Of a stretch of DNA of 64,000 nucleotides, positions 13,127 to 26,000 are shown piece after piece; positions within the stretch are counted from its first letter, which is position 1; the number at the start of each line of letters is the position of its first letter. A model generated the notes under the pieces. The model searched no databases. It was given only the letters and a program-made list of their open reading frames with translations, and was not told where the DNA came from. The DNA comes from Rotaria macrura. Taxonomy: Eukaryota; Rotifera; Eurotatoria; Philodinida; Philodinidae. Position numbers and translations under genes: made by a program. The stretch covers positions 108,293 through 172,292 of the forward strand of contig OENT01000176.1 in NCBI GenBank assembly GCA_900239685.1, written 5' to 3'.

Positions 13127-13502
13127 TATCAATATCAATTTGTAAAAAGGAACAAACTCAATCAATATATCTATGTAGGCCTTTCAAAGGTCGTTTTCTA
13201 TTGGAAAAGATAATGAAACCAATTCTTTTTTATCATTTAATCTTCCTTTATAAATGACGAATGTCCCATAGATGTCGTTAACAATTTGCTGCCACCCATG
13301 TCATCTATTATAAAATATAGTACAAGATACGCGGTCATAAGAACATTTTGAGAAGGCCAGAGAAGAAAAGGATTTTTCTTTTGAATACAATGAATTACTT
13401 TAGAATGTACTATTTATATGACTGTTGGTATTAGTAGGAAAATAAAGATAAATATAAACTAATCAATTGAGAAATTAACTTTCAAAAACGATATATCATT
13501 TT
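13127..13502. other. Upstream region of the deubiquitinase gene
   Basis: About 380 bp between the deubiquitinase start codon and a hAT-like element. It should hold that gene's promoter and 5' leader. I see no coding segment or clear core element. Confidence 0.45.
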
Positions 13503-13584
13503 ATCTAAACCAGAGCTGCTAGCTTGACCTGCCAGGCAGCAGGCCAGGCTAAATCTTAAACTTTTTGCTGTGGCCTCCAGACTA

Positions 13585-13691
13585 CACTGTAAAAACGAAA
13601 CACACATTTATGTATCCTTTAAGGGTTTATGAAAATGCAACGCATAATAAACCCTTACAGGGTATATTAATCGTGCCCCTTTTTTACAGTG
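13585..13691. mobile_element. 107-bp MITE nested in hAT-like element
   Basis: Ends CACTGTAAAAA and TTTTTTACAGTG are inverted repeats, flanked by TA on both sides. Inner inverted words (GGGTTTAT / ATAAACCC) add hairpin potential. Removing it rejoins the CCAGAC..GGCCAG context of the host element. Confidence 0.85.
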
Positions 13692-14862
13692 TAGGCCAGA
13701 CTGAACTTTCAACCTAGGTATAATTTAATATTAACATTTACAGTATTCAACTTCAACAATTGGACGATTTCATGAGTCAATGATGATGGGTTTTAATATT
13801 TTCTGTTGGCCATTAATTCAAATCAATATTTTTATACTTTTGATAAGGTTTTTCGAGTGCATGTGTTGTTGCTAGTAACTGTTCATTACTTGGACATCCG
13901 AAATTTTTCAGTGTCTTTCTGAAACTTGTTCTTTAATGATATGCTGCTACTATTGTTTCTAGCCCTTCTCCCCGCCAAAATTATTTAAAATTTTTCTTAT
14001 CGATTCAACTTTATACTAATGAAAGTCACACTACTCAGTTAAATAGTTTCATGATTCCAAGAGCTACTCAAGATTGTAATCAAATATAGAGTTGTTTTTG
14101 ATGAAAATGATGGAGAATCATGTCCTGCCAAGAGGTAAACAGCTGATTTCTGATTTCTGCGATTTTCCGATTGTTTGGATTTCAAGCAGAAAAATTAACA
14201 AATCTGGAAAATCACAGAAATCAAGAAAATCTGGTTTAGTTTACCTCACCCTAGATTGATGTATTGAACAACCAGGATAAAAAATTTTATCATTTTAATG
14301 GAGTCACTGATTTTCCCATGGGTCCTTCCCACTAATCATATATCGCGTGAATAAACTTCATCAAGCCATAAAATTAGATTAGAGTTTCAAGCAAATTCTG
14401 AGGAGTCCTCATTCCTACTTATTTTAGATTGAAGACACCTTACATATCAGTAAATACTTAAGATAATCGATACTGTTCATATCTCGTTATAATTCTAATT
14501 AAGAAAAAGTTAAAATATCTCCATATAAATTCCTGAATTGCCACATCTACTTGATAGACTGAATGATGGAAAATACTTCATTTATTCAGAACGTAGGGCC
14601 ATGGTACTGTGTTAAATATTTTCATAAAGCCGGTCTTTCAATTGATTTATGACTGCTCTTAGTTCAGATTTAGCTTACTAAGTACTATTTCTTTCATGAG
14701 AACATATCGAATGAGTCATTGAAATGTAAACAACGAATTAATGATACTTTGTAAATTTTGTATTTACAAAAAAGTTTAAAAATAACCTCACCTGGTTTTG
14801 CCAGCAGTGCAGGGTGCAGATTGATCATTAAATTTTAGCTTGTAGGCCAGGCCAGGCCATAC

Positions 14863-14980
14863 TTGGAGTGCAACAGTACCAATAACCGCTAAAATCGGTA
14901 ACCGGTTGGAACTTTTAACCGTAAGGGCGATTACCGTTAGAACGGTGAACGGGTGATTCACCATCACCGTTGCATCCCTT
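14863..14980. mobile_element. 118-bp hAT-type MITE nested in hAT-like element
   Basis: Flanked by a perfect 8-bp duplication, GGCCATAC (14855-14862 and 14981-14988). Ends share an inverted TGCAAC core (TTGGAGTGCAAC and GTTGCATCCCTT). The interior is rich in ACCGTT/AACGGT words on both strands. No coding capacity. Confidence 0.85.
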
Positions 14981-15052
14981 GGCCATACAATGTCAGTTTG
15001 CAGGCCAGTTCAGGCTGAAAAAAGTTTGCCTGTTGGCAGCTCCGATCTAAAC

Positions 15053-17359
15053 TTCATCGTTTAGAATAGAAAATAAGATCGCAAATGATGAATTATAAAA
15101 AGGATTGAATATCTTATTACACTACTTTTTTTTTTATTAGAAATATTGACGTAACTAATTCAATGCATAACTTTTCTTTTAGAAACTTCGAGTCTATGTA
15201 ATCTTCATAAAGACATGTTTGAAAAAGTTCTCAATTCATGATTGTATGATTTTTAAATTCAAGATGATTTCAATTGATCTCACAGTTCTTATTTCTTTTT
15301 TGTTTTTATATTAATCTGATTTCAAAACAATGATTGAATAAAATCAAAGAATACGAAGTCTTGTATATGACAAATTTTCTATCTTATGATGGGAAAAGTT
15401 TTCCAGTGATCTGAAATACAATGGTAAAAAGAAATCATTCATAAAATAAAGAAACAGGAGTGGGATACTTTACACAATTATAAAAGAAACCATGTTACAA
15501 GGCGCTTGAACTTTAGATGATAGTGCTAGCAGAGCAATAGTAAACCTATGAGTTCGATAAGCTTATTTTTAAACAAATTGCTAATATGTTCCATATAAAA
15601 TTAAATATTGATTCAATAGAAAAAAAGATAATATATATTTTATATTCAGATAGTTTACAATTATCATTGAATTTATATAACTAAAGAATCATGTTGTCTA
15701 AAATGCCTATTTTCAGACAACTTCCATTCGTTTTTGAAAAGTACGATTTCTTTTCAGTTCTTGTATGTAAAATTTTTATTAAAATAAGATTATACTCTAT
15801 GCATAGAAATCTTAGTTGTTATTAAGTATCGATTAATTAGAAGCATAACCCCTTGGTTAAAACGTTATCCAATATATCGCTTTTGACTTCGGAAAACATT
15901 TGATTCATGGTTAGATTAATTATGAACTTGATTTATTGTAGAAAAAAGCTTGATAGTTCAGTCTCTGTAAGTCTAAAATGTAGAACACACGTATCTTGTT
16001 CAGCTTCTTCATACTAATAGAAAGTAGAGAATGTATGAAATTTTAAGATTTCTTTTCGTATTATTTTGATAGATGCCTTCGTTTTCTATTAAAATGTTGT
16101 CATTCGTCCATTATTACTTATTTTCTTAGCTCTGTCGTCTGAATTTTGAAATATTATTATGACAAGCACTCGATTAGATTGTGCAATAGGCTGTTATATA
16201 CATACATGTTTTGATCCTAGTTGGCCACGCCTCTAACGGGGATGAAGATTCCTAAAGTTTGTAATCGTAGGTTGTCTGTAGTGACGGATGGGGAGCTGAC
16301 TGGATAGCTGCACAACTTTGTCTTTAATTTTAAATATAAAACATTGGATATGAAATATAAAATATCGATTTGTTTTCTTAAAATATTCGAAACATGAGTG
16401 ATGATTACTCAATTCATCATTTTCCTGATTAGTTAATTAAATAAATGAGAGCCGTTAAACTTCAGCTTAAAACCTATACTCACCAATTTCTTCGTAAATA
16501 TATGTGAGTTGCTCAAAACTCAACCGCTGTATTTTTGTATGAATCGAATACAATTGGGAAAAAAAGAGTTGTATAATATTTTTGAAGCTAACAGCTTGAA
16601 AGAAATGTTTCGGGTTCATCTGCTATCTACGAATGCTGTACGAAAGTGCTTTGTTTCTGAGTTTAGTTTATGAATATTTGTCATTCAAAAAGTAATTAAG
16701 TTACGAAGATTTTTGTTCTAAACAATACTTGTCAAAACATTTTTGTTGGAGACAGGAAAACAAATGTCAAAAACGTTCGAAATAACACGAATAGTTTAAC
16801 TCAGTAGATTGTGCCAATCAGTATCTTAGGGATATACAAACTACCTTTGCACTATCATGATCCTCACAAGATTTATCAGTGATTGTTTGTTATCACTAAT
16901 CAGAAACATTATTATTAGTTTAATTGATATGTTCACCAAATTGCTTATATCAATCATGATAGATTTGCTGCTAAAAATCATCTAAGAGTCCTTGTATTGA
17001 AGGACCCAGACTTCAATAATTACTACTAAGGATCAGAAATTTTCGTTGGGAAGTGAAAACAGGTAAATATATCAACGAAGTTCAAATGAGTAAGTGTCAG
17101 AATGTCTAACTCTTTTATTCTATCGACATCGAAAACAATCATATCCATTGATATGATTCTTCAATATCTTGAGATTTATTTGTGCATGAGCCATACTTAG
17201 TTTTAGTCAAATAGAACATTTTCATCGTGCAATGTTCGATAACTTTAAAGTTATTATTTGATTCAACTGATGTGAATAATTTTTAGTCACATCTAGCGTA
17301 AGTGAACATTGATATGACGCGCGGAAGTAATACATGCGTGATTGTTTAGCTAACATAGT
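15053..17359. other. Intergenic, no gene recognised
   Basis: AT-rich sequence with poly-A/T runs. No conserved protein segment, inverted-repeat element or RNA gene is evident. A slightly GC-richer patch at about 16,215-16,310 drew attention but could not be folded into a tRNA or matched to anything. Confidence 0.5.
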
Positions 17360-19224
17360 TTAACAGCAGATACATGTGCTTTTACGAGCATTCGATAGTC
17401 TTCGATTATTTATCTGGTTATGAATCGATTGAAATGTTTGCCAAACCTGTGATTCAAATGTAGACTCATCAATCCAACGTGTCATCCATCGTTTGGATTG
17501 TGTGAGTAGAAATAGGTTTTCAGGAAGTAAAAAATGACTCCATCGATTATGTCGATTCTTCCTGATGAATGATGCGACAGAATAAACAAATTTAAATATT
17601 AAACTATGAAGAGCTGTGAGATATATATGTACGAATGGAACATAATCAAATTCGGTTACATTTATCTTTATATGTTCAATCGATGGGAACATGTCAGCAA
17701 TGAGTTTTATATCATTGCGCCGAAATGAATGATTGTTCATTGAAAAATCCAATCTTTTTTCAGATTTTTGTGTTGCTATAAGATACTTTTGTACTTCGAT
17801 TAATTGTCTGAATGGAATTTGAAGTGAAAATAGATTTCTGGTGTGCTCTATTAATAACACGAGCACATTACACTTTTGTTGGACATGTGAAATAGCCAGT
17901 TCAGTAATGATGGACAAGTCGATATATTTCGTCATCCATCGAAGAGAACATGAATCAATATGATCAATTACGAGATGTTTTACACGGTTGAAGTGATGTT
18001 TTGTTGGCAACAAGAAGGATTTTCCAGAGTCATATAGATTAACGATACCATCTGCGGAAGAACTCCTATTCTCTATCGATTGTTGAGAAATAGTCCAAAG
18101 CTGTTGTATTTCTCCTTGTTTTTTTCGAAGAAGTTTCCTTACCTGTTCTTCTATCAATAGGATAATAGTAAAGAATAGGATTATCACTGTCCGTAAAATC
18201 GAGTGTTATAAAATAAATTTCATAATTTCTCATGGCAATCCAAAATGGATCTTCTAAAGATCTTAACAAATCAGCAATGTTTTCGTCGGAAACAAAAAGT
18301 CTACCGAGCTTTAAAATAAATTTATTTAGCGATGGTAATGATATTGGAAATATTGTTTGCCAAGAGTGCAGACAAAAATATTGACCTTTTGCATTAGTAA
18401 TTTCTAATTGGTTCAAATTCGGCAAAACAGAAACATAATTTACAAGCTGATTGAATGTAATCAAAGAATAGCCTTTGATAAATTCCAAGATCAATACACG
18501 AAGTTTTCTTAACGGTTGAAGTCTACATCGTTGTTCATTGACTGAAACAGGCGAACTCAACGAGTCTTGAACGATGCGTATATTTAAATATTGAAGATGA
18601 GAAGCACATGTCAAAATATGTTCGAGATTAGACCATGTACAACCTTGTCCTTGAATAGTCAAATGTACAATTCTCAATAGTGTGGATGATGTAAACAAAT
18701 TAAAAACAGGTTGAATATCAACAGATAGGAAAAATCGTCGAATTTTCGTTAGAGTTAGCAAAGCCAAAACAATACAATTGAATTCGAATAATGAACGAAC
18801 GCGTCTACCTTTGATGGATAGTGTCCTTATATCTGTTTTTAATACAGAATGAAGTGCTTGATCTACAAGATTGATTTAATTAGCATCAAACTCCAGACTA
18901 AGATGACGAAGTCGTTTGAATTGATCATTGGATCGGAATGAATATAGAAATATTTGAATTTTGGCCAGTTGTCTCAAATTCTGATAAAGTTAAACTTGTT
19001 ATCATGTTATAGAGAGTCTGCAGACGATTCATACATATGTAAAAGTGTGACTTTTGAACACCCGTAAAATCGAAACGAAATCGTTTGCATCGATTAATGA
19101 GTGCATCGAAACGACTATTCAGTTGATGAACGAATGAAATGAATACGTCAACTCCATTAATGTAGTTTTCCAGAAGATCGAGCAATATTTCATTGGATAG
19201 GGATCCCAGTTTGGTCACCGACAT
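17360..19224 (-). pseudogene. F-box protein gene, disrupted by frameshift and stop
   Basis: Starts at ATG 19224-19222; residues 7-45 (LSNEILLDLLENYINGVDVF then LNSRFDALI) fit the F-box fold, which would bind SKP1 and recruit substrates to an SCF ubiquitin ligase. The remaining roughly 500 codons are leucine-rich with regularly spaced hydrophobic segments, as in F-box/LRR-like proteins. Exon 1 (19224-18143) and exon 2 (18072-17360) are joined by a clean 70-bp intron that keeps phase. Two lesions lie in exon 1: reading shifts by one base near 18935, and a TAA stop follows near 18876 in the otherwise open downstream frame. Together they would truncate the protein after about 100 residues. No intron with good splice sites removes both. 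It could be a recent pseudogene or a haplotype-specific broken copy; a sequencing error could explain only one of the two lesions. Confidence 0.65.
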
Positions 19225-21557
19225 TATGCTGAATCGAAAAATAAGAGAGTATCGAATTCTGCTGGTGCTTATAAATGGGATATTGCGTATGTATCTCAAC
19301 CGATAAAATCAATCTAATTAAATAGATTGTATTGATTGTATGAATATTCTACGGAGCATTAAGCTGATTTTTTTCTTTTGGTATACTTTAGTTATTTCGT
19401 TGTTTTTTGTCGAATCTCATGTAATATTGTTGAAAATATAGCATAGATTGCGCTAGTTCTACGTCCCTGTTCAAACTCCCAAAATATTGAACGACGTAGA
19501 CTAATAAGAAATTGCATACTCTCCACAAAAAAATAGAACAACAGATAAATCATTAGTTTCGATTGCCATGCAAAAGATGTCATGTATAAGATTTCGATCG
19601 ATTGCACTTGTTTTTATTCAGCACAAAAAATACTTTTTTTAATATTAGTATAATGATATACTGAGTCACTCCTTGATTTAGATTCATTCCTATTAATAAA
19701 CTGTAGATTGGAGAGAGGAAAAGAGTAGAAAAATTTTTCTTTTGTCGATTTCTTTTTCTCTTCTGCCATACTGAATCGACAAGTTAAACATGTCGAATAG
19801 TACTTTATACTTTTTTCTTGTTGAGACATGACTAGAAAAGCTAACCCATCATCACATATGTGAACGAGTTAATATTCTAAACTACTGGCCAAAGATAATA
19901 CGCTTCATTTGACCAATCAGCATCATTATTGTGTATCATTGAGTTATGTAAAAAGTGAAGTTGAACATATTGCCTTAGTAATATATCATAGTGAGGAGCC
20001 GCATTTTGAAAACTTGATTGTTTACTCAAATAAGCAGGCTGAATTGTTTTTAGTTTCGATTTATTGGATTAAGATATGCATCGAATAACTATACAATGTG
20101 AAACTTACCATAACTTCGTTGTTTTGCAAACATCTTCCTGTGTCATCTAAATAGTACTTCTCGTGCGTAGAGAACGGACCATCTTATAACTTCTTTCGAT
20201 TTCTGTATTAATTGAATCGAAGTGAATCAAGTATGAATAATTCTTATTTACCAAGAAATTTATCTCTCAATTAACAACTCATCATGATGTTAATGATACT
20301 GGATATATAGCACGGATTTTGGTCTATCAAGCAGTAAATTTTGAGGATTTGCTCAATTTCCATCAATGTCTTAAATATAGTCGAAACATACGCTGTATGA
20401 AATCTATTTTCAATGAATATAACATGGCTGAATAAATGGATATCGACAATGATGGTAACGATGAATGTGTGTATAAACGCAAGCGAATATTTGCAACTTG
20501 ATCAATGGATCAACAAAGTAGAATATATCAAAAAGAAACGTATTTAAATAATTGGATCAATCATGAAAGTAGTAAACCATTTCAATCTTTAGGATTCATA
20601 TGAACAAGCAACAAATGCCTATTAAAACCAACAACCATCCATTGTATACGAAGTATTCATATATTCTCATGGGCATCCAATTTTTAAAAGCACGACGTGT
20701 CATTTCCACCCAGGTATTAATATAATATGCCCTTCGACTTTACATTTACATTTCCTCTGATCACATTGATTTTTCTCTTCAGCTCCATGATCCCCGAGCT
20801 AAAGCAATAACTATTACAGTGGCAATGCTGTCATCTAATTCAAGTGCTGTATTGTTGTTCCTACGATTCACTCAGCGCTATGTACCCTATGTTTCATGAG
20901 TATTTGTAAAATATATATTTTGCAGGATACATTCAGAAAAGATCTTCATCCTTCACTCTTTTCGAACGATCTTTAGAAAAGTATGACTCACTTCTTATAC
21001 AATCGATATTATTTATTCAATTAAATTAATAACACACAAAGGTAGAGTAAATTAATACCTACTCCCATGCCTCCTAAGATGTTTTCGCTTCTTCCTCCAC
21101 TCCCTCTCTCTTCATTCGCTGCATCTTTGTATTATCATTACAAACGGCCATCTTTTTTTACTCTCTATTTTCTTTTTTATGTAGCACTTAAACTTTCGAA
21201 AATAACGAAATAGTAGTCACATGAAAGCTACAATATTTCCTTTGGCTTCTTCGATTAACGTGCATAATTCTTTCATTTTACCCTAATTAATTACAAGCAA
21301 TATTTCAATTCGCTCGAACTCTCTACCGTATGAAATCGTAATTAAAGGAACTTCACATTATCGAGAGTAAAAATGTGCATTCCAGATAATAGACAATGTA
21401 GACAAACTTATGTAGTATGCTATATCATTTTTGGCAACATCATTTTAAAAAATTACATACAATTTAGAAAAAAATTGAAACGTACGAAAAAGAATAAATT
21501 CTTAAGCTAATCATTGATCTATCAAGTATTTCATCTGTCGGATTACTTGAACTTCGA
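19225..21557. other. Intergenic, no firm gene
   Basis: Contains short open frames on the - strand (19392-19829) with simple Lys/Glu/Phe-rich composition and no recognisable family, plus the weak two-exon candidate at 20669-20899. Otherwise AT-rich with stops in every frame. Confidence 0.4.
20669..20899 (+). other. Possible two-exon gene fragment
   Basis: ATG at 20669 opens 15 codons to a GTATTA donor; an AG acceptor at 20781-20782 leads into 39 codons ending at TGA 20897-20899, in phase (53 residues). The product has an Arg-rich start and a hydrophobic middle (AITITVAMLSSNSSAVLLFL). No family recognised. Probably the tail of a decayed membrane-protein gene, or chance. Confidence 0.2.
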
Positions 21558-23030
21558 CTAAGACTTGAGATTCATTGGCTTCAATTCTCCTGTTTCCAAG
21601 GCATCTGCATTGTGTAATCGAATGTTAGTCTTATCCTCAACTGGTTGCCTTTGTCTTTTTAATGTTCTTTCCATCCAACTTTTCAGTACAATAACTTGTA
21701 TAGCACCGAGTATTAATTGTTCGGCGTGATATAAAATCAATGGTAGTACCAGTAACCCACTAATATTCTGATTTGTATTAGCGTACATAGCATTGATTAA
21801 TGGAATTCCCATTGCTAACGTTTTTGTAGCACCACAAAACATAATTGCAATGGTATCTTGTTCGGAAAATTGCCAATATCGAATAGGTAGTCGCGCTATT
21901 ATGATAGCTAATGACGAAAATACAATATATAAAACAGCATCAATAAGACTTAAAACAATTAAATGCGTAGTATGAATTGTTCTAAAAGATCCAGTGGAAA
22001 AAGAATTACAAAATACTGACCAGACCACTATTAATAAAGTTAAACTATTTATTTCGGAAAAATAGAATTTCTCCCGTATATTCGTTACTTGTTTTGTCCA
22101 TAGTAAATGAATTATTTGTCCGATCAGTAAAGGTACCAGAACAGTCAAAGCTAACTTTTTAATTACATGACCATAATCTAATGTATTTTGTGTATTACTT
22201 GTTGCCAGCAGTTCAGCAAATATTGGATGTTTCATAAAGAGAAATATCAGTGCTGGCGATAGAAATATACCCAAAAGATTACCAAGCACTGCATTTAGTA
22301 ACGCAGCATATTCGTTACCCAATGCATTCTTAGTCATGACAACATTACTAGAGATGGTGGTTGATGTTGAAGCCATTATAATAATGCCCAGAATTAATGC
22401 TTTGTTCATTGATGTTCGCAGTAATAATAATCCAAAACCATACACAACAAATGGAATAATGACTAGACTGTAGATTTGAATAAATGCATGCAGACGAATA
22501 TGTACAACTTCTTTAAGAAGTTGTCTTGTCCGTAGAGAAAGACCACTGAGAAAGAAAATCAGTAAGATGCACCCATATTGAACAGTCCATTCCGAACGAA
22601 TATAACCTCCTGATTTTCCGACGTGCGGAAAACAGTATGCTATAAAGATAGATAAAACTAAACCAATAAGAAACCAATATTTTCGAACAATCGATAGTAC
22701 AGTAGTTGAGCTTGACTGATCCGATGGCTTTTTGATTTCTTCTTGCTTTTGTTTCTTCAAATATAAATCAACTGATGACATCATGTCAGGTAAGCAATAC
22801 AAACACACCATTTTTTCATTATAAACCGCACAAATCTGTGGAAAATCAGACGGAGAGATGGTTTCTAACGGTATATTTTCCGAGAGAATAATAATCATAG
22901 AAGAATTCGGTTTATTCGTAATATACTCTTGCAATTGAATATTAGTTTCCAAATAAATTCCTGGTCGAATTCGATCGGATGAATTTCCCACTCGAACGAT
23001 AGAAAATGAATTTTCATCATTCGTTTCCAT
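21558..23030 (-). CDS. SLC10A7-like bile acid:sodium symporter family membrane transporter
   Basis: 490-residue single-exon frame. From residue 117 (WFLIGLVLSIFIAYCFPHVG) it carries about ten hydrophobic helices. Order and motifs match the SLC10A7/RCH1 branch of the SBF-like family: GG then a short linker, IFFLSGLSLRT, LHAFIQIYSLVIIPF, a small-residue Ser/Thr stretch (ASTSTTISSNVVMTKNALGN) equivalent to the crossover region, NAVLGNLLGIFLSPALI, and a late FCGATKTLAMGIPLINAM segment. Family members act in the plasma or secretory-pathway membranes and SLC10A7 influences calcium handling; the substrate here is unknown. Odd: about 115 extra N-terminal residues that look soluble and match nothing I know, and no introns although its neighbours have many. 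The start at 23030 is the first ATG of the open frame. It ends in a basic then acidic tail. Confidence 0.8.
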   Translation of the reverse strand: METNDENSFSIVRVGNSSDRIRPGIYLETNIQLQEYITNKPNSSMIIILSENIPLETISPSDFPQICAVYNEKMVCLYCLPDMMSSVDLYLKKQKQEEIKKPSDQSSSTTVLSIVRKYWFLIGLVLSIFIAYCFPHVGKSGGYIRSEWTVQYGCILLIFFLSGLSLRTRQLLKEVVHIRLHAFIQIYSLVIIPFVVYGFGLLLLRTSMNKALILGIIIMASTSTTISSNVVMTKNALGNEYAALLNAVLGNLLGIFLSPALIFLFMKHPIFAELLATSNTQNTLDYGHVIKKLALTVLVPLLIGQIIHLLWTKQVTNIREKFYFSEINSLTLLIVVWSVFCNSFSTGSFRTIHTTHLIVLSLIDAVLYIVFSSLAIIIARLPIRYWQFSEQDTIAIMFCGATKTLAMGIPLINAMYANTNQNISGLLVLPLILYHAEQLILGAIQVIVLKSWMERTLKRQRQPVEDKTNIRLHNADALETGELKPMNLKS

Positions 23031-26000
23031 TCAAATATTCAAATCAAGTGCAAATGAAAACAAATCTATTCTAGAAGAATATAGATCGTATATTGTTATT
23101 ATTTTTTCTTGTAAAGATGATTAAATGATTGTTTTATGATACAATTCTTTCAAAGAGCTTGATACTTCTCATGGCAAGTAAAATATATTTCGCATCATTT
23201 TACTATAATCGTATGAATTTAATTATAGATACTATTGTAATTCTAACGACTGTTATTTGTTCTAGTTAATACCCAATATCAGTATCGTCTCTTCCAGTCG
23301 TTCCTGGTCATTTCGATATCAATTTTTTCAAAATAGTAGTGAACTCTTCGAATTTATTTCCCTTGTTAAAGTTCATTTTTCTTAGAAGAACTACTGATGC
23401 ACAATAGAGGCTCATTATCATACATCATTTCATTTCCTAGACTGTTGTTCAATGCAATTAAACTTATGTGAATCCTTTTTCGTGGCTCATGTAGTTAATA
23501 TTGAGAAATCTTGCTCTTTCCAAGAAAAGTCATCGTTTACCAGAATGTATAATCGTATACTGTTGACAATGAAAATTTTTGAATCTCTTCATTGTTTGTT
23601 GTGCAATAGTTAAACTCTATGCCAGTTTTTCATGGATAATCATTCAAAGAAGCAATTCGTTTAGAGTAATGTTTTGAATACCGAACTTAGAAGGAAAATC
23701 ATAGAGAAGTAATGACGAACGATAACAACATTGAAAACTTATGCGACAAGCATAACTAGAGTTCCCTACCTCATTAAATATGTTTTGATAGCAATCGGTA
23801 TGATCAGTTTTTGATATGATAGAAATTCGTTCTTCGAATCATGAAACATTTAATTAGTTAAAGCAGTGTCCTTCAGGTAGCCTTCATCTAAATATCAACA
23901 TTAAAGAGAAGATAACGAGAGCAACATGATAAAAGACGACAAGAAGTATCCAATGAAATGCTGGTGAATCAGTTTCGATCATAAATCCAAGCAATCAAAA
24001 TTAAGACTGTCATTTTGAAAATAAGGCATTTTATAACGACATCTTCATTGAATAACCTTGTTGTAATCATTTTCTTTTATTGCTATGATTGCCTGTACAG
24101 ATTTCGTTCAAGGATCACTCCATCGTTTAGAACATAATATCTTGTTGAAAATCTTCTTCAATGAATCATTTGTCAAATCATCCTAATAATCCAATAAACA
24201 GAGTGTAATTAATAGTGATTGATACATATTTTACAACTGCAAGACAACTTATACTCAGCATTTTTGATCGACAAAGTGTTCAAGTATTTATGCAAGACTA
24301 TCTACCATCCATCCAAATGGTTACAATCTATTGAACGTTTTAGTTTCGTGCTAATAATACGATGCAGAGCATGAATTCTGTGTATGTTATTCGTTTGAAT
24401 AGATTGTGCCTACGGGTAATATATTGATGGTCCTCCAAAAACATGAAAAAACTTTGCCGCAGTGCGAAAATATCTCGAAAAACGTGAGAATAGGGACCAG
24501 AATATTTTTTCAATCACTCTCTTAAAGCTCAATCGTCTTTCGAAAAGCTATACATATTCTGGATGAAGAGTTTATGGGGAATTTTCTATCACAAAAACTT
24601 CATTTCAATTTTTTTGGAAAAATCGAATTTTCTGAGGTGAAAGGAGACACTTAATAGAACTCTTACTGATAATAAGAACAGCATAGAAACGAATATGGAC
24701 TAGGGCAGTGCGAGTGAGGCTCTGAGCATATTTTTAAGTGTAGGTGAATGCATGGAAGTTTATATGGGACGCATGTAGAGCGCTTTTATGGTATTAGTGT
24801 GGGAATGAGAAATCACCTAAGAAAAAAACTTGAAACATATTTCTGATAACTTATTTGAGATAAAGTCGACAATCAATGTTCATTGACCCTGATCACATTC
24901 ACAGAGGATAACTGTCGCATCCAATAATAGAACTGTATGTAGCTATCTAACAAAAATTTGGAGAAGAAAGAAAACCTTGGACAGAAGTGTTTATTGAAAG
25001 TATCTATAATCAACTATAGTAAAGATAGTATACGGTAGATGAATACCTTGCATTTTTCTAGATACTATATGCATCAATCAAGTTCTATCAATACTAAGAG
25101 AGGAGTAAAATACTGTTGTTAAAATGTGAGAGTGTGGGTTTGGATCTTTAGGTTTATCGATGTTCGAGTTTTATCACGATCGATACATTCTAAGTTCCGA
25201 AACGAAGGAATTGTTTCATTTATGCATGACTATTTTTGGCTTGTTAAATCCAGTGCTTTGTAAGATCTTTCAAACTACGCTTAGGATGTCTGTACGCTAC
25301 TAACTCACTAAGAACAATCATCTAGAAGGGACATGTAAAATGGAGGAAACATTTCAATTTCACAAGAGCTTTTGTCCTGAGTATTTCCTCTTTTAATCTA
25401 AAAACCAAGCTTAAAACCTCTCTAGTTCACTTGAGCAGTAGTTCTCTGTAGGTTTCGCACTATGCTCTTTCATAAAAATGGACAAAAAAAAATTTTTTGT
25501 TCCAAAAGGTTTTTGAGCCGGAAGATCTGATTTTCCAAAGAATCGGCTCAGAACGCAAATGCTAGCCAAAACGGTTGAGATACTCGGATTCAGCACATTC
25601 GATTATCTATTTTCCACTGAGCCCCAGTTCGAAAACGATTTTAAAGATGGAGACCTTCCCTAGTTAGTGGAATTTCGGCGGGTCTCGGAATGGATCGACA
25701 AAACCAATCTTAGTTTCGTTGTTGTTTTAAGATTTTTGTTTTTCTATCCAAAACCATCAATAGTTTGATAGAATGTTGGAAGGTTCTGCATAATTTGTCA
25801 ACAAAAATTTTCTAATTCATTATATCTGTAAACTTTTTGTACACTATCTTCTGTTTTTGCATTTTATCTTATGAAATCTTGTCTAGTTTCGTTCAATAGG
25901 AGTAGGTTTCATGTGCCTTGTACCAAACCATGTGTGGCTCTGTAAAATATTTAAACAATGTCACTTTTTCGCCAATCACGAAAGTTCAACATTAGTTCCA

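Larger units (their letters stand above)
13511..15044. mobile_element. hAT-like non-autonomous element, 1.5 kb, with nested insertions
   Basis: Bounded by a perfect 8-bp target duplication, ATCTAAAC (13503-13510 and 15045-15052). Ends CAGAGCTGC and GGCAGCTCCG are inverted repeats, and the words CCAGGC/GCCTGG recur in both terminal regions. No transposase frame is visible. Two smaller elements are inserted inside (13585-13691 and 14863-14980), so this element is the older one. A weaker inverted pair, GAGGTAAAC/GTTTACCTC at 14132-14247, may mark a third insertion. Confidence 0.9.

Noticed and set aside
16215..16310. GC-richer patch as a possible tRNA or small RNA
   Set aside because: No cloverleaf, promoter boxes or T-loop consensus could be read.
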